A DNA stretch of 64,000 nt from Pseudoduganella dura (GTDB taxonomy: Bacteria > Pseudomonadota > Gammaproteobacteria > Burkholderiales > Burkholderiaceae_D): positions 2,976,001 through 3,040,000 of the forward strand of contig NZ_WNWM01000002.1 in NCBI RefSeq assembly GCF_009727155.1, read 5' to 3'. A model generated the notes under the pieces. It made no database searches and was not told the origin of the DNA. It was given only the letters and a program-made list of their open reading frames with translations. Below, one piece after another: positions 8,205-17,152 of the stretch. A program made the position numbers and the translations under genes. Positions within the stretch are counted from its first letter, which is position 1; the number at the start of each line of letters is the position of its first letter.

Positions 8205-8966
8205 ATGAGCCAATCCATCGATGTATTCGAAGCGTCGCGCCGGCGCCTGTTGTCGATCGCCTACCGGATGCTGGGCAGCATGGCCGAGGCGGAAGACGTG
8301 GTGCAGGACACGTGGCTGCGCTGGCATGCGGCCGATCCGGGCATGCTGCAGACGCCTGTCGCCTGGCTGACGACCGTGGCGACACGCCTGGCGATCGACC
8401 GGCTGCGCCGCGCGAAACGGGAGAGCGCGTTGCCGGAACCGTGGTTGCTCGACGATCAGCCATCCGGGGAGGATGAGGTGGAACGGCTGTGCGAGCTGTC
8501 GTATGGCGTGCTGCTGATGCTGCAGCGGCTTTCGCCGGACGAGCGCGCGGCCCTGCTGCTGCACGAGGTGTTCGACGTGCCGCACCAGGAAGTGGGCCGC
8601 ATCCTCGGGTTGAAGACGGAACATTCGCGCCAGCTCGTGCGCCGCGCAAAGGCACGCGTGCAGGCCGGGCCTGCCCGGCGCGGCGCCAGCGCGGACAGTG
8701 CCCGGCTGGCCCACGCGTTCGTGGAGGCGATCCGGCGGCACGACGAGGATGCGGTGGTGCGGCTGGTGCAGGGTCTCGACGTGATCGGCCTTGCCGGCGA
8801 TGTCGCGCCGCAGGCACTGGCCGCGACCGGCACGGCGGCACGGCTGCAATGCGTCAACGGCGGCTGGGGCGTGGCGGTGCTGCGCTACGGCCGCGTCGAT
8901 GTGCTGCTGAGCCTGGATGGCGGCACGCTGTATGCCGTGCGGCCCCGCGTGCTGGCGGTGGCGTGA
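8205..8966 (+). CDS. ECF sigma factor, SigJ/ECF41-like with reduced C-terminal domain
   Basis: RNA polymerase sigma factor of 253 residues. Region 2 (about 10-75) includes [21 protein letters not shown] and [15 protein letters not shown]; region 4 (about 110-165) includes [28 protein letters not shown]-terminal SnoaL-like part (about 175-253) is typical of the ECF41 group, which uses this fused domain instead of an anti-sigma factor. The linker has LPEP, but the DGGG and NPDKL motifs of ECF41 are missing and the domain looks shortened to [14 protein letters not shown] and LSLDGG. A near-perfect AGGAGGA precedes ATG 8205. No anti-sigma gene is adjacent. Confidence 0.87.
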   Translation: MSQSIDVFEASRRRLLSIAYRMLGSMAEAEDVVQDTWLRWHAADPGMLQTPVAWLTTVATRLAIDRLRRAKRESALPEPWLLDDQPSGEDEVERLCELSYGVLLMLQRLSPDERAALLLHEVFDVPHQEVGRILGLKTEHSRQLVRRAKARVQAGPARRGASADSARLAHAFVEAIRRHDEDAVVRLVQGLDVIGLAGDVAPQALAATGTAARLQCVNGGWGVAVLRYGRVDVLLSLDGGTLYAVRPRVLAVA

Positions 8967-9069
8967 TCCCTTGATCGGGGCGGCAAGGTCTCCCACCTAA
9001 GACCAATGGGCACCGGGGGTTGTCTGGCATACCATTTTTCGCGCAGATCAACCCCATCGGAGGACCCCC

Positions 9070-9768
9070 ATGACGAACAATGCCAACAACCCGAAACTCG
9101 AAGTCCTGACCCCGCAGAACAGCCAGATCATCTTCATCGACCACCAGCCGCAGATGGCGTTCGGCGTGCAGTCGATCGACCGCCAGGTGCTGAAGAACAA
9201 TACCGTGGGCCTGGCGAAAGCCGCCAGGGTGTTCAATATCCCGGCCACGATCACCACCGTGGAAACGGAGAGCTTCTCTGGCCACACCTACCCGGAACTG
9301 CTGGACGTGTTCCCGGGCCAGCCGATCCTGGAACGCACGTCGATGAACTCGTGGGACGACCAGAAGGTGCGCGATGCGCTGGCGAAGAACGGCCGCAAGA
9401 AAGTGATCGTGGCCGGTCTGTGGACCGAAGTATGCAACACCACCTTCTCGCTGTGCGCGATGCTGGAAGGCGACTACGAGATCTACATGGTGTCCGACGC
9501 GTCGGGCGGCACGTCGAAGGAAGCGCATGACATGGCAATGCTGCGCATGATCCAGGCCGGCGTGGTGCCGGTGACCTGGCAGCAGGTGCTGCTGGAATGG
9601 CAGCGCGACTGGGCGCACCGCGATTCGTACGATGCCGTGATGAAGATCGTCAAGGAACACTCGGGTGCCTACGGCATGGGCGTCGACTATGCCTACACGA
9701 TGGTGCACAAGACGCCGCAGCGCACCACGTCGCAGCACGAGACGCTGGCGCCGGTGCCGTCGAAATAA
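9070..9768 (+). CDS. YcaC-like isochorismatase-family hydrolase
   Basis: Cysteine hydrolase of 232 residues in the isochorismatase superfamily. The catalytic Cys122 is in GLWTEVCNTTFS and an Asp24 in IFIDHQPQMAFG. The position of the usual active-site Lys is held by Arg89 in LERTSMNSW, as in the YcaC branch, whose natural substrate is not known. The C-terminus ends with a low-complexity tail. GGAGGA lies about eight bases before ATG 9070. The gene is monocistronic and ends at a bidirectional terminator shared with the convergent nitronate monooxygenase gene. Confidence 0.87.
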   Translation: MTNNANNPKLEVLTPQNSQIIFIDHQPQMAFGVQSIDRQVLKNNTVGLAKAARVFNIPATITTVETESFSGHTYPELLDVFPGQPILERTSMNSWDDQKVRDALAKNGRKKVIVAGLWTEVCNTTFSLCAMLEGDYEIYMVSDASGGTSKEAHDMAMLRMIQAGVVPVTWQQVLLEWQRDWAHRDSYDAVMKIVKEHSGAYGMGVDYAYTMVHKTPQRTTSQHETLAPVPSK

Positions 9769-9774
9769 GGTTGT

Positions 9775-9800
9775 AAAAAAAGGGCCGCGAGGCCCTTTTT
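9775..9800. terminator. Bidirectional rho-independent terminator
   Basis: A stem AGGGCC / GGCCCT with loop GCGA is flanked by seven A on the left and five T on the right, so it can stop transcription from both sides. It lies exactly between the convergent YcaC-like and nitronate monooxygenase genes. Confidence 0.88.
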
Positions 9801-9802
9801 CC

Positions 9803-10756
9803 TTACAGCGCGAGCCGCTTGCGCGCCGCCTCGTATTCCGCCTTCAGCCGCTCCACCATCTCGGCGGTGCTCGGCACATCCTCCATCAGGCCCACGCCCT
9901 GGCCGGCGCCCCAGATATCGCGCCATGCCTTCGCGCTGCCCGAGCCGAAGCTCATCTTGGTCTTGTCCGATTCCGGCAGTGCTTCCGGGTCCAGGCCGGC
10001 GGCCACGATCGACTTCTTCAGGTAATTGCCGTGCACGCCCGTGAACAGGTTCGTGTAGATGACATCGGCTGCCGAAGATTCCACGATCGCCTTGCGATAG
10101 TCCTCCGACACGTTCGATTCCTTGGTTGCCAGCCAGCGCGAGCCGATGTAGGCAAAGTCGGCGCCCATCGCCTGCGCGGCGAGGATCGCGTCGCCGGTGG
10201 CGATCGAGCCGGAAAGCGCGATCGGACCATCGAAGAATTTACGGATTTCACCGACCAGTGCGAACGGCGACAGCGTGCCCGCATGGCCGCCGGCGCCGGC
10301 CGCCACCAGGATCAGGCCATCGACACCTGCTTCCAGTGCCTTCTGCGCGTGCCGGATCGAGATCACATCGTGCAGTACGATGCCGCCGTAGCCGTGGATC
10401 GCGTCCATCATCTCCTTCGGCGGCGCGCGCAGCGACGAAATGATGATCGGCACCCGGTGTTTCACGCACACTTCCACGTCATGGGCGAGGCGGTCGTTCG
10501 ACTGGTGCACGATCTGGTTGACGGCGATCGGGCCCACTTTTTTATCGGGATTGGCGGCCTGGAACGCCGCCAGTTCCTGTTGCAAATCGGTCAGCCACTT
10601 GTCGAGCAGCTCGGCCGGCCGCGCGTTCAGCGCCGGAAACGAGCCGACGATACCGGCCTTGCACTGCGCCGCCACCAGCTCGGGGCCGCTGGCGATGAAC
10701 ATCGGCGAGGCGATGACGGGAAGAGACAGGTTTTGCAGCACTGGAGGCAAGGCCAT
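9803..10756 (-). CDS. Nitronate monooxygenase
   Basis: FMN-dependent enzyme of 317 residues (2-nitropropane dioxygenase family) that oxidises alkyl nitronates such as propionate 3-nitronate. It has the N-terminal LPVIASPMFIASGPELVAAQCKAG barrel start, the FMN phosphate site AAGAGGHAGT (about 152-161), and the second phosphate motif SIATGDAILAAQAMGADFAYIGSRW. It is a single-gene unit that converges on the YcaC-like gene; the two are separated only by the shared terminator. The promoter should lie in the AT-richer stretch 10757-10860. Confidence 0.9.
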   Translation of the reverse strand: MALPPVLQNLSLPVIASPMFIASGPELVAAQCKAGIVGSFPALNARPAELLDKWLTDLQQELAAFQAANPDKKVGPIAVNQIVHQSNDRLAHDVEVCVKHRVPIIISSLRAPPKEMMDAIHGYGGIVLHDVISIRHAQKALEAGVDGLILVAAGAGGHAGTLSPFALVGEIRKFFDGPIALSGSIATGDAILAAQAMGADFAYIGSRWLATKESNVSEDYRKAIVESSAADVIYTNLFTGVHGNYLKKSIVAAGLDPEALPESDKTKMSFGSGSAKAWRDIWGAGQGVGLMEDVPSTAEMVERLKAEYEAARKRLAL

Positions 10757-10865
10757 GGTCGACTCACTGTTGAGGTTGATCAGATCAAACGATTATAGAC
10801 TTGAAAAAGTACGATCGTGCGAATTCTAGACGTAACGCTCTACCAAAAACCGCGTAACTGCCGGG

Positions 10866-11774
10866 TCAGACGTTCACCAGGTCGTCGCCTTCGACCTTCG
10901 CCGCCAGGCCCCGCACGAGCTGCCTGACGGCCCATGCGGCGAGTTCCTCTTCCGACTTGTGCAGGTGCCGCCGGTTGGTTTCCACGACCAGCGGGATCGA
11001 TGCCAGCAGGGCCTGCACGCCGGCCACGGGAATGCGCTGGCGTTCCAGCAGCAGGAACTTCAGCAGCACTTTTACCGCATATTCGGCATTGTTCGACGGC
11101 TTCGACGACAGGAAATCGAGCCGCCGCCGCGCGCGCGCCAGCGATGCTTCGACGTCGTCGAACATCGCGCCGTGGCCGGGAATCACCAGCCGCACGTCCA
11201 GCGCCGCGATCAGGTCCAGCGTGGCGCCCGCCTCGGCGAAACCCTCTTCCCCTTCCAGTTCGGGGAAGATCACGCCGAAGCCGTTCTGCCACAGCGCATC
11301 CGCCGAGATCAGCAGCTTGTGCTCGGCACAGTACCAGATCAGCGAGTGTGCATGGTGGCCGGGCGCCCCCAGGACCTGCCATTCGAGGTCGCCCAGCATC
11401 AGCACGTCGCCCGGCCGGACCACGCCGTCGATGGTAAAGCGCGGGCATTGCTGGCCGGTGGCACGGAATGTCAGTGCGTCCTCGTCCCAATGCCGCACCT
11501 TGGCCTCCTCGGCGGCGGGCACGAACGTATCGCAGCCGAAGTGCGCCTGCAGCAGCAGGTTGCCGCCGCAATGGTCGGAATGCAGGTGGGTCGTATACAG
11601 GCGGTCGAGCCGGCGACCCGGCAGCGCATGCCGGACCAGTTCGAGCGTTTGCGGCGCGTGCGTCACGTAGCCGCTGTCGATCAGCGCCGTGTCATCGCGG
11701 CCGATCAGCAGCACGTTGTTGGCGGAGAGCCAGCCGCGTTCGAACACGCGGATGGAGTCGGGTAAATTCATCAT
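10866..11774 (-). CDS. MBL-fold metallo-hydrolase
   Basis: Metallo-beta-lactamase-fold hydrolase of 302 residues. Metal ligands are seen in HLHSDHCG (about 63-70), in the GAPGHHAHS segment, in LISADAL and in IPGHGAMF, giving a full binuclear zinc site. A C-terminal helical part (from about residue 215) with LLSKPSNNAEY-like and LLASIPLVVETNRRHL segments resembles the extra domain of hydroxyacylglutathione-hydrolase-like proteins. The family does not fix a substrate. Start taken at the ATG pair 11771-11774; no good ribosome site is visible. The upstream DUF1289 gene ends 28 bases before, on the same strand, suggesting co-transcription. Confidence 0.83.
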   Translation of the reverse strand: MMNLPDSIRVFERGWLSANNVLLIGRDDTALIDSGYVTHAPQTLELVRHALPGRRLDRLYTTHLHSDHCGGNLLLQAHFGCDTFVPAAEEAKVRHWDEDALTFRATGQQCPRFTIDGVVRPGDVLMLGDLEWQVLGAPGHHAHSLIWYCAEHKLLISADALWQNGFGVIFPELEGEEGFAEAGATLDLIAALDVRLVIPGHGAMFDDVEASLARARRRLDFLSSKPSNNAEYAVKVLLKFLLLERQRIPVAGVQALLASIPLVVETNRRHLHKSEEELAAWAVRQLVRGLAAKVEGDDLVNV

Positions 11775-11802
11775 CGTTATCTGGACGGGAGCCGGTGTGG
11801 AT

Positions 11803-12012
11803 TCAGTCGCCGTCGAAGTCGATCGTCTGCTCGCGCAAAGGCAATCGGGCCCATACGGCGCGCTTGTAGGCATCGTCGGCACGGCCCCATGCGACGATCT
11901 CCTCGATCGTGCGCAGGCAGCCTTCGCAATAGCCGGTGTCCCGGTTCATCTTGCACAGGCTCACGCAGGGCGACGGCACGGGGGTGGCATGTTCCGGCAA
12001 TACAGGTTTCAT
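11803..12012 (-). CDS. DUF1289 domain protein
   Basis: Small 69-residue protein of the DUF1289 family. Four cysteines are arranged as PSPCVSLCKM and GYCEGCLRTIEEI, the family hallmark, and suggest a metal or iron-sulfur site. W49 follows in IVAWGR. Its function is unknown. ATG 12012 is preferred to the in-frame TTG at 12033. It lies just upstream of the MBL-fold hydrolase gene on the same strand. Confidence 0.85.
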   Translation of the reverse strand: MKPVLPEHATPVPSPCVSLCKMNRDTGYCEGCLRTIEEIVAWGRADDAYKRAVWARLPLREQTIDFDGD

Positions 12013-12206
12013 GGTGCGGTGGGGTTCTGGCAAGGCTGTATTCTAGCCGATACAGTGTGGCACCCCGCTTTGGCGAATTTGGCTATACTGGACCAAAAAA
12101 AGGCCCGTGGAAGAACACGGAGCGCAGAGGAGACGCAGCATGGCACGCGATTGTTTCGCAACACCTCGCGTGTTGACTGATCATCCACCAGCCTCCGAGG
12201 AATACC

Positions 12207-13259
12207 ATGAATGAAGGTCATCAATGGTTCACCCAAATGCGAAAGACGGTCAAGCTGCTGTTCGGCAGCGACCTTCCCGATCTGCCCGAAGCGGCCTTTA
12301 CGCTGCCTTCCCTGCCCCCCGTTACGCCGCCCGGCTTCGCACAGCCCGCGTTTGATTTGCCGGCATCGGTCTTCGACGCTTCGCCATCGCCCGCGAAAAC
12401 ACCCGCCGGCGCGCACTTCATGAGCGGCGTGTATGCCAACGACGCCGGCAGCCGCTCCTACAAGCTGTATGTTCCCTCATGCTGGAAAGGCCAGGCATTG
12501 CCGCTCGTGGTGATGCTGCACGGCTGCGCGCAGGATCCGGACGATTTCGCCGCCGGCACGCAAATGAACACGGTGGCCGAGGAACGGCGCTGCTTCGTGG
12601 TCTATCCCGCGCAGTCGCCCGATGCGAACAACTCGCGCTGCTGGAACTGGTTCAATGCGCTCGACCAGCAGCGTGGCCAGGGCGAACCCTCGATCATCGC
12701 CGGCATCACGAGGGACATCATGGATACCTACCCGGTCGCCCCCGGCCAGGTCTATATTGCCGGCATGTCGGCCGGTGGTGCGATGGCCGTCATCGTGGGC
12801 ACGCTGTATCCGGAACTGTTCCGTGCCGTCGGCGTGCATTCGGGGCTGCCGTTCGCGGCGGCGCGCGACCTGGCGTCGGCGCTGTCGGCGATGAAGCGCG
12901 GCGCCAGCGCACGCGAAGTGAAAAGCGCCGGCCTGCCGATCATCGTGTTCCATGGCGACCAGGATACGACTGTCCATCCCGCCAACGGCGAGGAACTGAT
13001 GGCGCAGGGGCTGCGCAGCCATCCGCTGGGGACGAAGTCGCTGCCGTCGCGCCTGGCCGGCCGGGTGCCGGACGGCCACGCCTACACGCGCACCAAGCAC
13101 TGGCTGAACGACGGCTCCCCGCTGGCCGAACATTGGGTGATCCACGGCGCCGGCCACGCATGGTCCGGCGGCAGCTCGGCCGGCAGCTACACGGATCACA
13201 AGGGGCCCGACGCGAGCCGCGAGATGATGCGCTTCTTCGCAACGGTACGCGGCGGCTGA
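12207..13259 (+). CDS. PHB depolymerase family esterase, no signal peptide
   Basis: Alpha/beta hydrolase of 350 residues in the short-chain-length polyhydroxyalkanoate depolymerase type 1 family (LpqC/PHB depolymerase esterases). The catalytic triad is visible: Ser in GMSAGG, Asp in FHGDQDTTVHP and His in GAGHAWSGG; the oxyanion region is LVVMLHGCAQDPDDF. No signal peptide is present; the first 80 residues are Pro-rich and of low complexity, as in many intracellular-looking members found in Burkholderiales. GAGGA lies six bases before ATG 12207. It may act on PHB oligomers or on other esters such as feruloyl or acetyl esters. Two other PHB-related hydrolases lie in this window. Confidence 0.87.
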   Translation: MNEGHQWFTQMRKTVKLLFGSDLPDLPEAAFTLPSLPPVTPPGFAQPAFDLPASVFDASPSPAKTPAGAHFMSGVYANDAGSRSYKLYVPSCWKGQALPLVVMLHGCAQDPDDFAAGTQMNTVAEERRCFVVYPAQSPDANNSRCWNWFNALDQQRGQGEPSIIAGITRDIMDTYPVAPGQVYIAGMSAGGAMAVIVGTLYPELFRAVGVHSGLPFAAARDLASALSAMKRGASAREVKSAGLPIIVFHGDQDTTVHPANGEELMAQGLRSHPLGTKSLPSRLAGRVPDGHAYTRTKHWLNDGSPLAEHWVIHGAGHAWSGGSSAGSYTDHKGPDASREMMRFFATVRGG

Positions 13260-13335
13260 CGCGTTCGGCCGCGCGGGTTTCATCGCCGTGGTTTCAGCCC
13301 GGCGTTTTCAACCCGACGTTTTCAGTCCGGCGTTT

Positions 13336-13569
13336 TCAACTCCTGCGCTGCAGCGCGGCGATATGCGCCTTCAGGCATTCCGGGCACCAGCATCCCGCAC
13401 CGGCCGGCGTTTCCGGCGTGGCGGGAGCGTCCTGCCGGGGTACCGGGACGGCGGGCGGCAGCAGCGTGCACCAGCACGGCGTGCCGTCGGGGCTCCCCGC
13501 CGTGCCTTCGGCATCCTGGTCCCTCATTGCACAGTGAAAGGTGGCGCCGCAGCGCTCGCAAGTGCTCAT
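13336..13569 (-). CDS. Cysteine-rich CWC family protein
   Basis: Protein of 77 residues with two Cys clusters: CERCGATFHCAM at the N-terminus and PCWC plus GCWCPECL further on. This is the cysteine-rich CWC family, presumed to bind zinc, with no assigned function. A Pro/Ala-rich linker joins the clusters. Start chosen at ATG 13569 because the family begins at this Cys motif; the frame is open 12 codons further upstream. It is convergent with the esterase gene. Confidence 0.83.
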   Translation of the reverse strand: MSTCERCGATFHCAMRDQDAEGTAGSPDGTPCWCTLLPPAVPVPRQDAPATPETPAGAGCWCPECLKAHIAALQRRS

Positions 13570-13745
13570 CGTGCCGAGGCTAACGGATCGGCCGGGATAG
13601 TACAAGTACGCACAATGAATATGATGCCGATTTGGCTATATAATGCGCGTCAAACCCAGCAGATACCGGTTGTTGCAACTGGTGCAATGCGGCCCGGATC
13701 GCCGCTTCGCTGTAAAATCGCCCCCCACTCTTTACCGGACCCGCC

Positions 13746-14672
13746 ATGAGCCAACTGTCGAATTTGAACCTGGATGTGCTAGCCGATGATCTCGCCAATG
13801 TATCGCCGGCAATCAAGGCGCAGATCCTTGCGGAAGCATTGCCGTACATCCGCAATTTTCATGGCAAGACCATCGTCATCAAGTACGGCGGCAACGCGAT
13901 GACCGACGAGCGCCTGAAGCACGGCTTCGCGCGCGATGTGATCCTGCTGAAACTGGTGGGCATGAATCCGGTCGTGGTGCACGGCGGCGGTCCGCAGATC
14001 GATAACGCGCTGAAGAAGATCGGCAAGCAGGGCACTTTCGTGCAGGGCATGCGCATCACCGACGAAGAGACGATGGAAGTCGTCGAGTGGGTGCTCGGCG
14101 GCGAGGTGCAGCAGGATATCGTGATGCTGATTAATCACTACGGCGGCCAGGCCGTGGGCCTGACCGGCAAGGACGGCGGCCTGATCCGCGCCCGCAAGTT
14201 CGCCATGCCGGACAAGGAAAATCCCGGCCAGTACCTGGATATCGGCTTCGTGGGCGAGATCGACGCGATCAACCCGGCCGTCGTCAAGGCGCTGCAGGAC
14301 GACGCGTTCATCCCCATCATCTCGCCGATCGGTTTCGGCCAGGACGGCCAGGCCTACAACATCAATGCCGACGTCGTGGCCGGCAAGATCGCCGAGATCC
14401 TGAAGGCCGAGAAGCTGATCATGATGACCAACATCGCCGGCGTGCAGGACAAGAACGGCAATCTGGTCACCGACCTCTCCGCGCGCGAGATCGACGAGAT
14501 GTTCGCCGACGGCACGATCTCCGGCGGCATGCTGCCGAAAATCTCGTCCGCGCTCGATGCCGCCAAGTCCGGCGTCAACACGGTGCACATCATCGACGGC
14601 CGCATCGAGCACAGCCTGCTGCTCGAAGTGTTGACCGAACAGGCATTTGGCACTATGATCCGGTCTCACTGA
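13746..14672 (+). CDS. argB: Acetylglutamate kinase
   Basis: Second step of arginine synthesis in the cytoplasm: phosphorylation of N-acetyl-L-glutamate. The 308-residue protein has [12 protein letters not shown] at the nucleotide end, the acetylglutamate site [10 protein letters not shown], the [13 protein letters not shown] segment, and [10 protein letters not shown] near the end. The N-terminal helix of about 30 residues is typical of arginine-sensitive, hexameric ArgB, so feedback inhibition is likely. A TATAAT lies at 13639-13644 and a TAAAAT at 13713-13718, but neither has a good -35. It ends at a strong terminator before a tRNA gene. Confidence 0.96.
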   Translation: MSQLSNLNLDVLADDLANVSPAIKAQILAEALPYIRNFHGKTIVIKYGGNAMTDERLKHGFARDVILLKLVGMNPVVVHGGGPQIDNALKKIGKQGTFVQGMRITDEETMEVVEWVLGGEVQQDIVMLINHYGGQAVGLTGKDGGLIRARKFAMPDKENPGQYLDIGFVGEIDAINPAVVKALQDDAFIPIISPIGFGQDGQAYNINADVVAGKIAEILKAEKLIMMTNIAGVQDKNGNLVTDLSAREIDEMFADGTISGGMLPKISSALDAAKSGVNTVHIIDGRIEHSLLLEVLTEQAFGTMIRSH

Positions 14673-14678
14673 AAAAAC

Positions 14679-14701
14679 GGGCGGTTCATCCCGCCCTTTT
14701 T
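14679..14701 (+). terminator. Rho-independent terminator of argB
   Basis: A stem GGGCGG / CCGCCC with a six-base loop is followed by TTTTT and starts seven bases after the argB stop codon. It separates argB from the downstream tRNA gene. Confidence 0.88.
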
Positions 14702-14732
14702 CCAGCGGATGTTCAATATCAGCGGTACCGAT

Positions 14733-14807
<75 letters not shown>

Positions 14808-14831
14808 CCTTCCTCCTGCAGCAGTTCCTCC

Positions 14832-15758
14832 TCAGTACACCCGCTCGACCCGCAAGCCCTTCCGCCGCAGCAGTTCCGGCACGCTGTTCTTTCCCACCAG
14901 GTGCAAGACCCCGATCGCGGCCACGCTGAGTTTTTCGCGCGCCAGCAGTTTCACGATACCGTCCGCCAGCAGCGGATTGCGCTCGTCGAGCAGCACGCGG
15001 CTGACAAAACGGCCGGAGAACGTGTCGTCCGTGGCGGTCTTGTCGGCGATGCCGTCGAGCGCGGCCTGGTCGGCCGAGGCCCACGCCGATGCGATCGCGC
15101 GCGCATCGCCGGCCTGCTCGCTGCCATCGATCGCATCGATGGTCTCCTGCAGGAACAGCGCCTGGTCGGCCGTGCTCATGCGCCCGAACAGCGACATCTG
15201 CGAGTGCACCGATTCCAGTTCGACGATTTTCTGCTTGCGCGCCCGCGCGCCCTTCGACAGCCACACTTCCACGGCCAGCTCGGTCTGGTAACCCTGGCGC
15301 TCGAATTCGCGCACCGTCAGCAGGCTGGCCAGCATCCACGGTTTCATCGGCGCCACCGATGGCGGCGGCACGTCGTACTGGCGCAGCAGCCGGTCGAGCC
15401 GGGGCCGGTAAGAGGCGGGCAGCTCGGCGGCGGCGGGCCCGCGGCCGTTCTGGTACATGCCATATTCGCGCACCGCGCGGGCGATGTCTTCCTGGCTGCC
15501 GAGCGGATCGACTTCCAGCGCCAGCACGCTGGCCTGGTCGAGCGCCGCGGTGATCCTCGGTTCGAGCGGATAGAAATGCTTCGCACCCACGTGGATCGTG
15601 CCGAACAGCCATGTCACGTTGCGCACCTCCCCCGCCTGCTGCTCGATGCGGAACAGCGCGCCCCGGTTCGGAATGCCGTCCGCCGCCATCGCCCGCGGCG
15701 CCAGTCCCGCGGTAAACACGAACAGGCAACAAAACATCACTATAATCTGGCGTCGCAT
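14832..15758 (-). CDS. TraB/GumN family protein, exported
   Basis: Protein of 308 residues with an N-terminal signal peptide (cleavage expected after AMA, about residue 25). TraB/GumN hallmarks are WLFGTIHVG near residue 50, LALEVDPLG, and the C-terminal LVGKNSVPELLRRKGL, equivalent to the GxxHxxG region; AIGVLHLVG supplies the second conserved His. These proteins have an EreA-like fold and are thought to be metal-dependent peptidases or hydrolases, but no substrate is known. The start at 15758 is fixed by the signal peptide; the frame is open far upstream but is antisense to the HAD gene. It is divergent from that gene with only 27 bases between starts. Confidence 0.88.
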   Translation of the reverse strand: MRRQIIVMFCCLFVFTAGLAPRAMAADGIPNRGALFRIEQQAGEVRNVTWLFGTIHVGAKHFYPLEPRITAALDQASVLALEVDPLGSQEDIARAVREYGMYQNGRGPAAAELPASYRPRLDRLLRQYDVPPPSVAPMKPWMLASLLTVREFERQGYQTELAVEVWLSKGARARKQKIVELESVHSQMSLFGRMSTADQALFLQETIDAIDGSEQAGDARAIASAWASADQAALDGIADKTATDDTFSGRFVSRVLLDERNPLLADGIVKLLAREKLSVAAIGVLHLVGKNSVPELLRRKGLRVERVY

Positions 15759-15785
15759 GGCTACCTTTTGCAGTTCCCGAGAGAC

Positions 15786-16529
15786 GTGAATATTAAACCT
15801 TTGGCCCCGGTCTGGCTGTTCGACCTCGATAACACGCTGCACGATGCGTCGCACGCGATCTTCCCGGCGATCATGGCGAACATGAACACGTACATCGCGC
15901 GCGTGCTGGGCGACGGCACCACGCCGGCACACATCGACGCCGTCAATGCCGCGCGCATGCTGTACTGGAAGCGCTACGGCGCCACGCTGCTGGGACTGGT
16001 GAAGCACCATGGCGTAAAAGCCGACCACTTCCTGGCCGAAACGCACGGCATGGACGACCTGCTGTCGATGATCCGGCACGAGAAGGGTCTCGGCCAGCTC
16101 CTCAGGCGCCTGCCCGGCCGCAAGGTGCTGCTGACGAACGCGCCGCACCGCTACTCGACGATGGTGCTGCGCCACCTCGGCATCCAGCGGCACTTCTCGC
16201 ACCATATCGCGATCGAATCGATGCGCGTGCACGGCCAGCTGCGGCCCAAGCCGTCGAAGCTGCTGCTGCGCAAGGTGATGCGTCGCCAGCAGGTCACGGC
16301 GCGCCGCTGCATCCTGGTCGAAGACACGCTGGCCAACCTGCGCACCGCGCATGCGCTGGGCATGCGCACGGCATGGGTCACGCAATACCTGAAGGTGGAC
16401 GATCCGATCGGCATGGCGCATCCGCCCAAGCGGCTGACGCGGCCCGGCTGGGTCGACGTCAAGGTAAAATCCGTCAAACACCTGCCGACGCGGCTGTCCC
16501 GCCTGCGCCGCAATACCGTGATCGAATGA
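15786..16529 (+). CDS. HAD-family pyrimidine 5'-nucleotidase
   Basis: HAD-superfamily phosphatase of 247 residues, of the pyrimidine 5'-nucleotidase type (SDT1/UMPH-like). All HAD motifs are visible: motif I WLFDLDNTLHD with nucleophile Asp13, motif II LLTNAPH, motif III KPSKLLLRKVM and motif IV ILVEDTLANL. Start is GTG 15786 after GAGAG; no ATG is better placed. The next gene, slmA, starts at the stop codon (ATGA overlap). The argB / HAD nucleotidase / slmA neighbourhood is common in Burkholderiales. It is probably co-transcribed with slmA. Confidence 0.87.
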   Translation: MNIKPLAPVWLFDLDNTLHDASHAIFPAIMANMNTYIARVLGDGTTPAHIDAVNAARMLYWKRYGATLLGLVKHHGVKADHFLAETHGMDDLLSMIRHEKGLGQLLRRLPGRKVLLTNAPHRYSTMVLRHLGIQRHFSHHIAIESMRVHGQLRPKPSKLLLRKVMRRQQVTARRCILVEDTLANLRTAHALGMRTAWVTQYLKVDDPIGMAHPPKRLTRPGWVDVKVKSVKHLPTRLSRLRRNTVIE

Positions 16530-17152
16530 TGGCAACCCAACCGCCCGGGCAGCGCAAGCTGCAAATCCTCCAGGCCCTGGCCGCGATGCTGGAGCATCCG
16601 AAGGGTGAGAAGATCACCACGGCCGCGCTGGCGCGCCGGCTCGAAGTTTCCGAGGCGGCGCTGTACCGCCATTTCGCCAGCAAGGCGCAAATGTTCGAAG
16701 GCCTGATCGAGTTCATCGAAACGTCGGTATTCGGCCTGATCAACCAGATCACCGAGCGCCAGCCGGACGGCCTGGCGCAGGCGTGCGACATCCTTGCCAT
16801 GCTGCTGCATTTCGCCGAGAACAATCCGGGCATGACGCGCGTGCTGATCGGCGATGCGCTGGTGGGCGAGGATGAGCGCCTGCAGCAGCGCATGAACGGG
16901 TTCTACGACCGCGTGGAACTGGCGTTGAAGGGCGCGCTGCGGCAGGCCGCCGCCGATGCCGCCGCCGGTTCGGCTGCCGCTGCTGGTTCAGCTGCCGCTG
17001 CCGCTGCCGACGGCGACGAGCGCGACGTGGCGGCGCGGGCCGGCCTGATGGTGGCGTTCGTGCTGGGCCGCTGGCACCGCTACGCCAAGAGCGGCTTCAC
17101 GCTGGCGCCGGCGCAGGATGCGAACACGCAGATCGCGCTGCTGCTGCGTTGA
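16526..17152 (+). CDS. slmA: Nucleoid occlusion factor SlmA (TetR family)
   Basis: DNA-binding protein of 208 residues that blocks FtsZ ring assembly over the chromosome. The N-terminal helix-turn-helix KITTAALARRLEVSEAALYRHFASKAQMFEGL (about 29-60, shown here in outline) is the SlmA type, and the C-terminal half has FAENNPGMTRVLIGDALVGED and FVLGRWHRYAKSGF. Residues about 140-162 are an Ala/Gly/Ser-rich insert not present in the Escherichia coli protein, placed before a late helix. The start overlaps the HAD gene stop and its own stop overlaps the pabBC start, so the three genes form one transcript. Confidence 0.9.
   Translation: MMATQPPGQRKLQILQALAAMLEHPKGEKITTAALARRLEVSEAALYRHFASKAQMFEGLIEFIETSVFGLINQITERQPDGLAQACDILAMLLHFAENNPGMTRVLIGDALVGEDERLQQRMNGFYDRVELALKGALRQAAADAAAGSAAAAGSAAAAAADGDERDVAARAGLMVAFVLGRWHRYAKSGFTLAPAQDANTQIALLLR

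Noticed and set aside
8080..8841. Long upstream extension of the clpP frame
   Set aside because: It is antisense to the ECF sigma factor gene, has Pro/Arg/Ala-biased composition and ignores the good ribosome site at 8079.
12070..12089. TTGGCG and TATACT as a promoter for the PHB-depolymerase-like esterase
   Set aside because: The spacing of eight bases is far too short.
15741..15746. TATAAT as a -10 box for the HAD nucleotidase gene
   Set aside because: It lies inside the start of the TraB/GumN gene and no -35 box is at a usable distance, so it cannot be supported.
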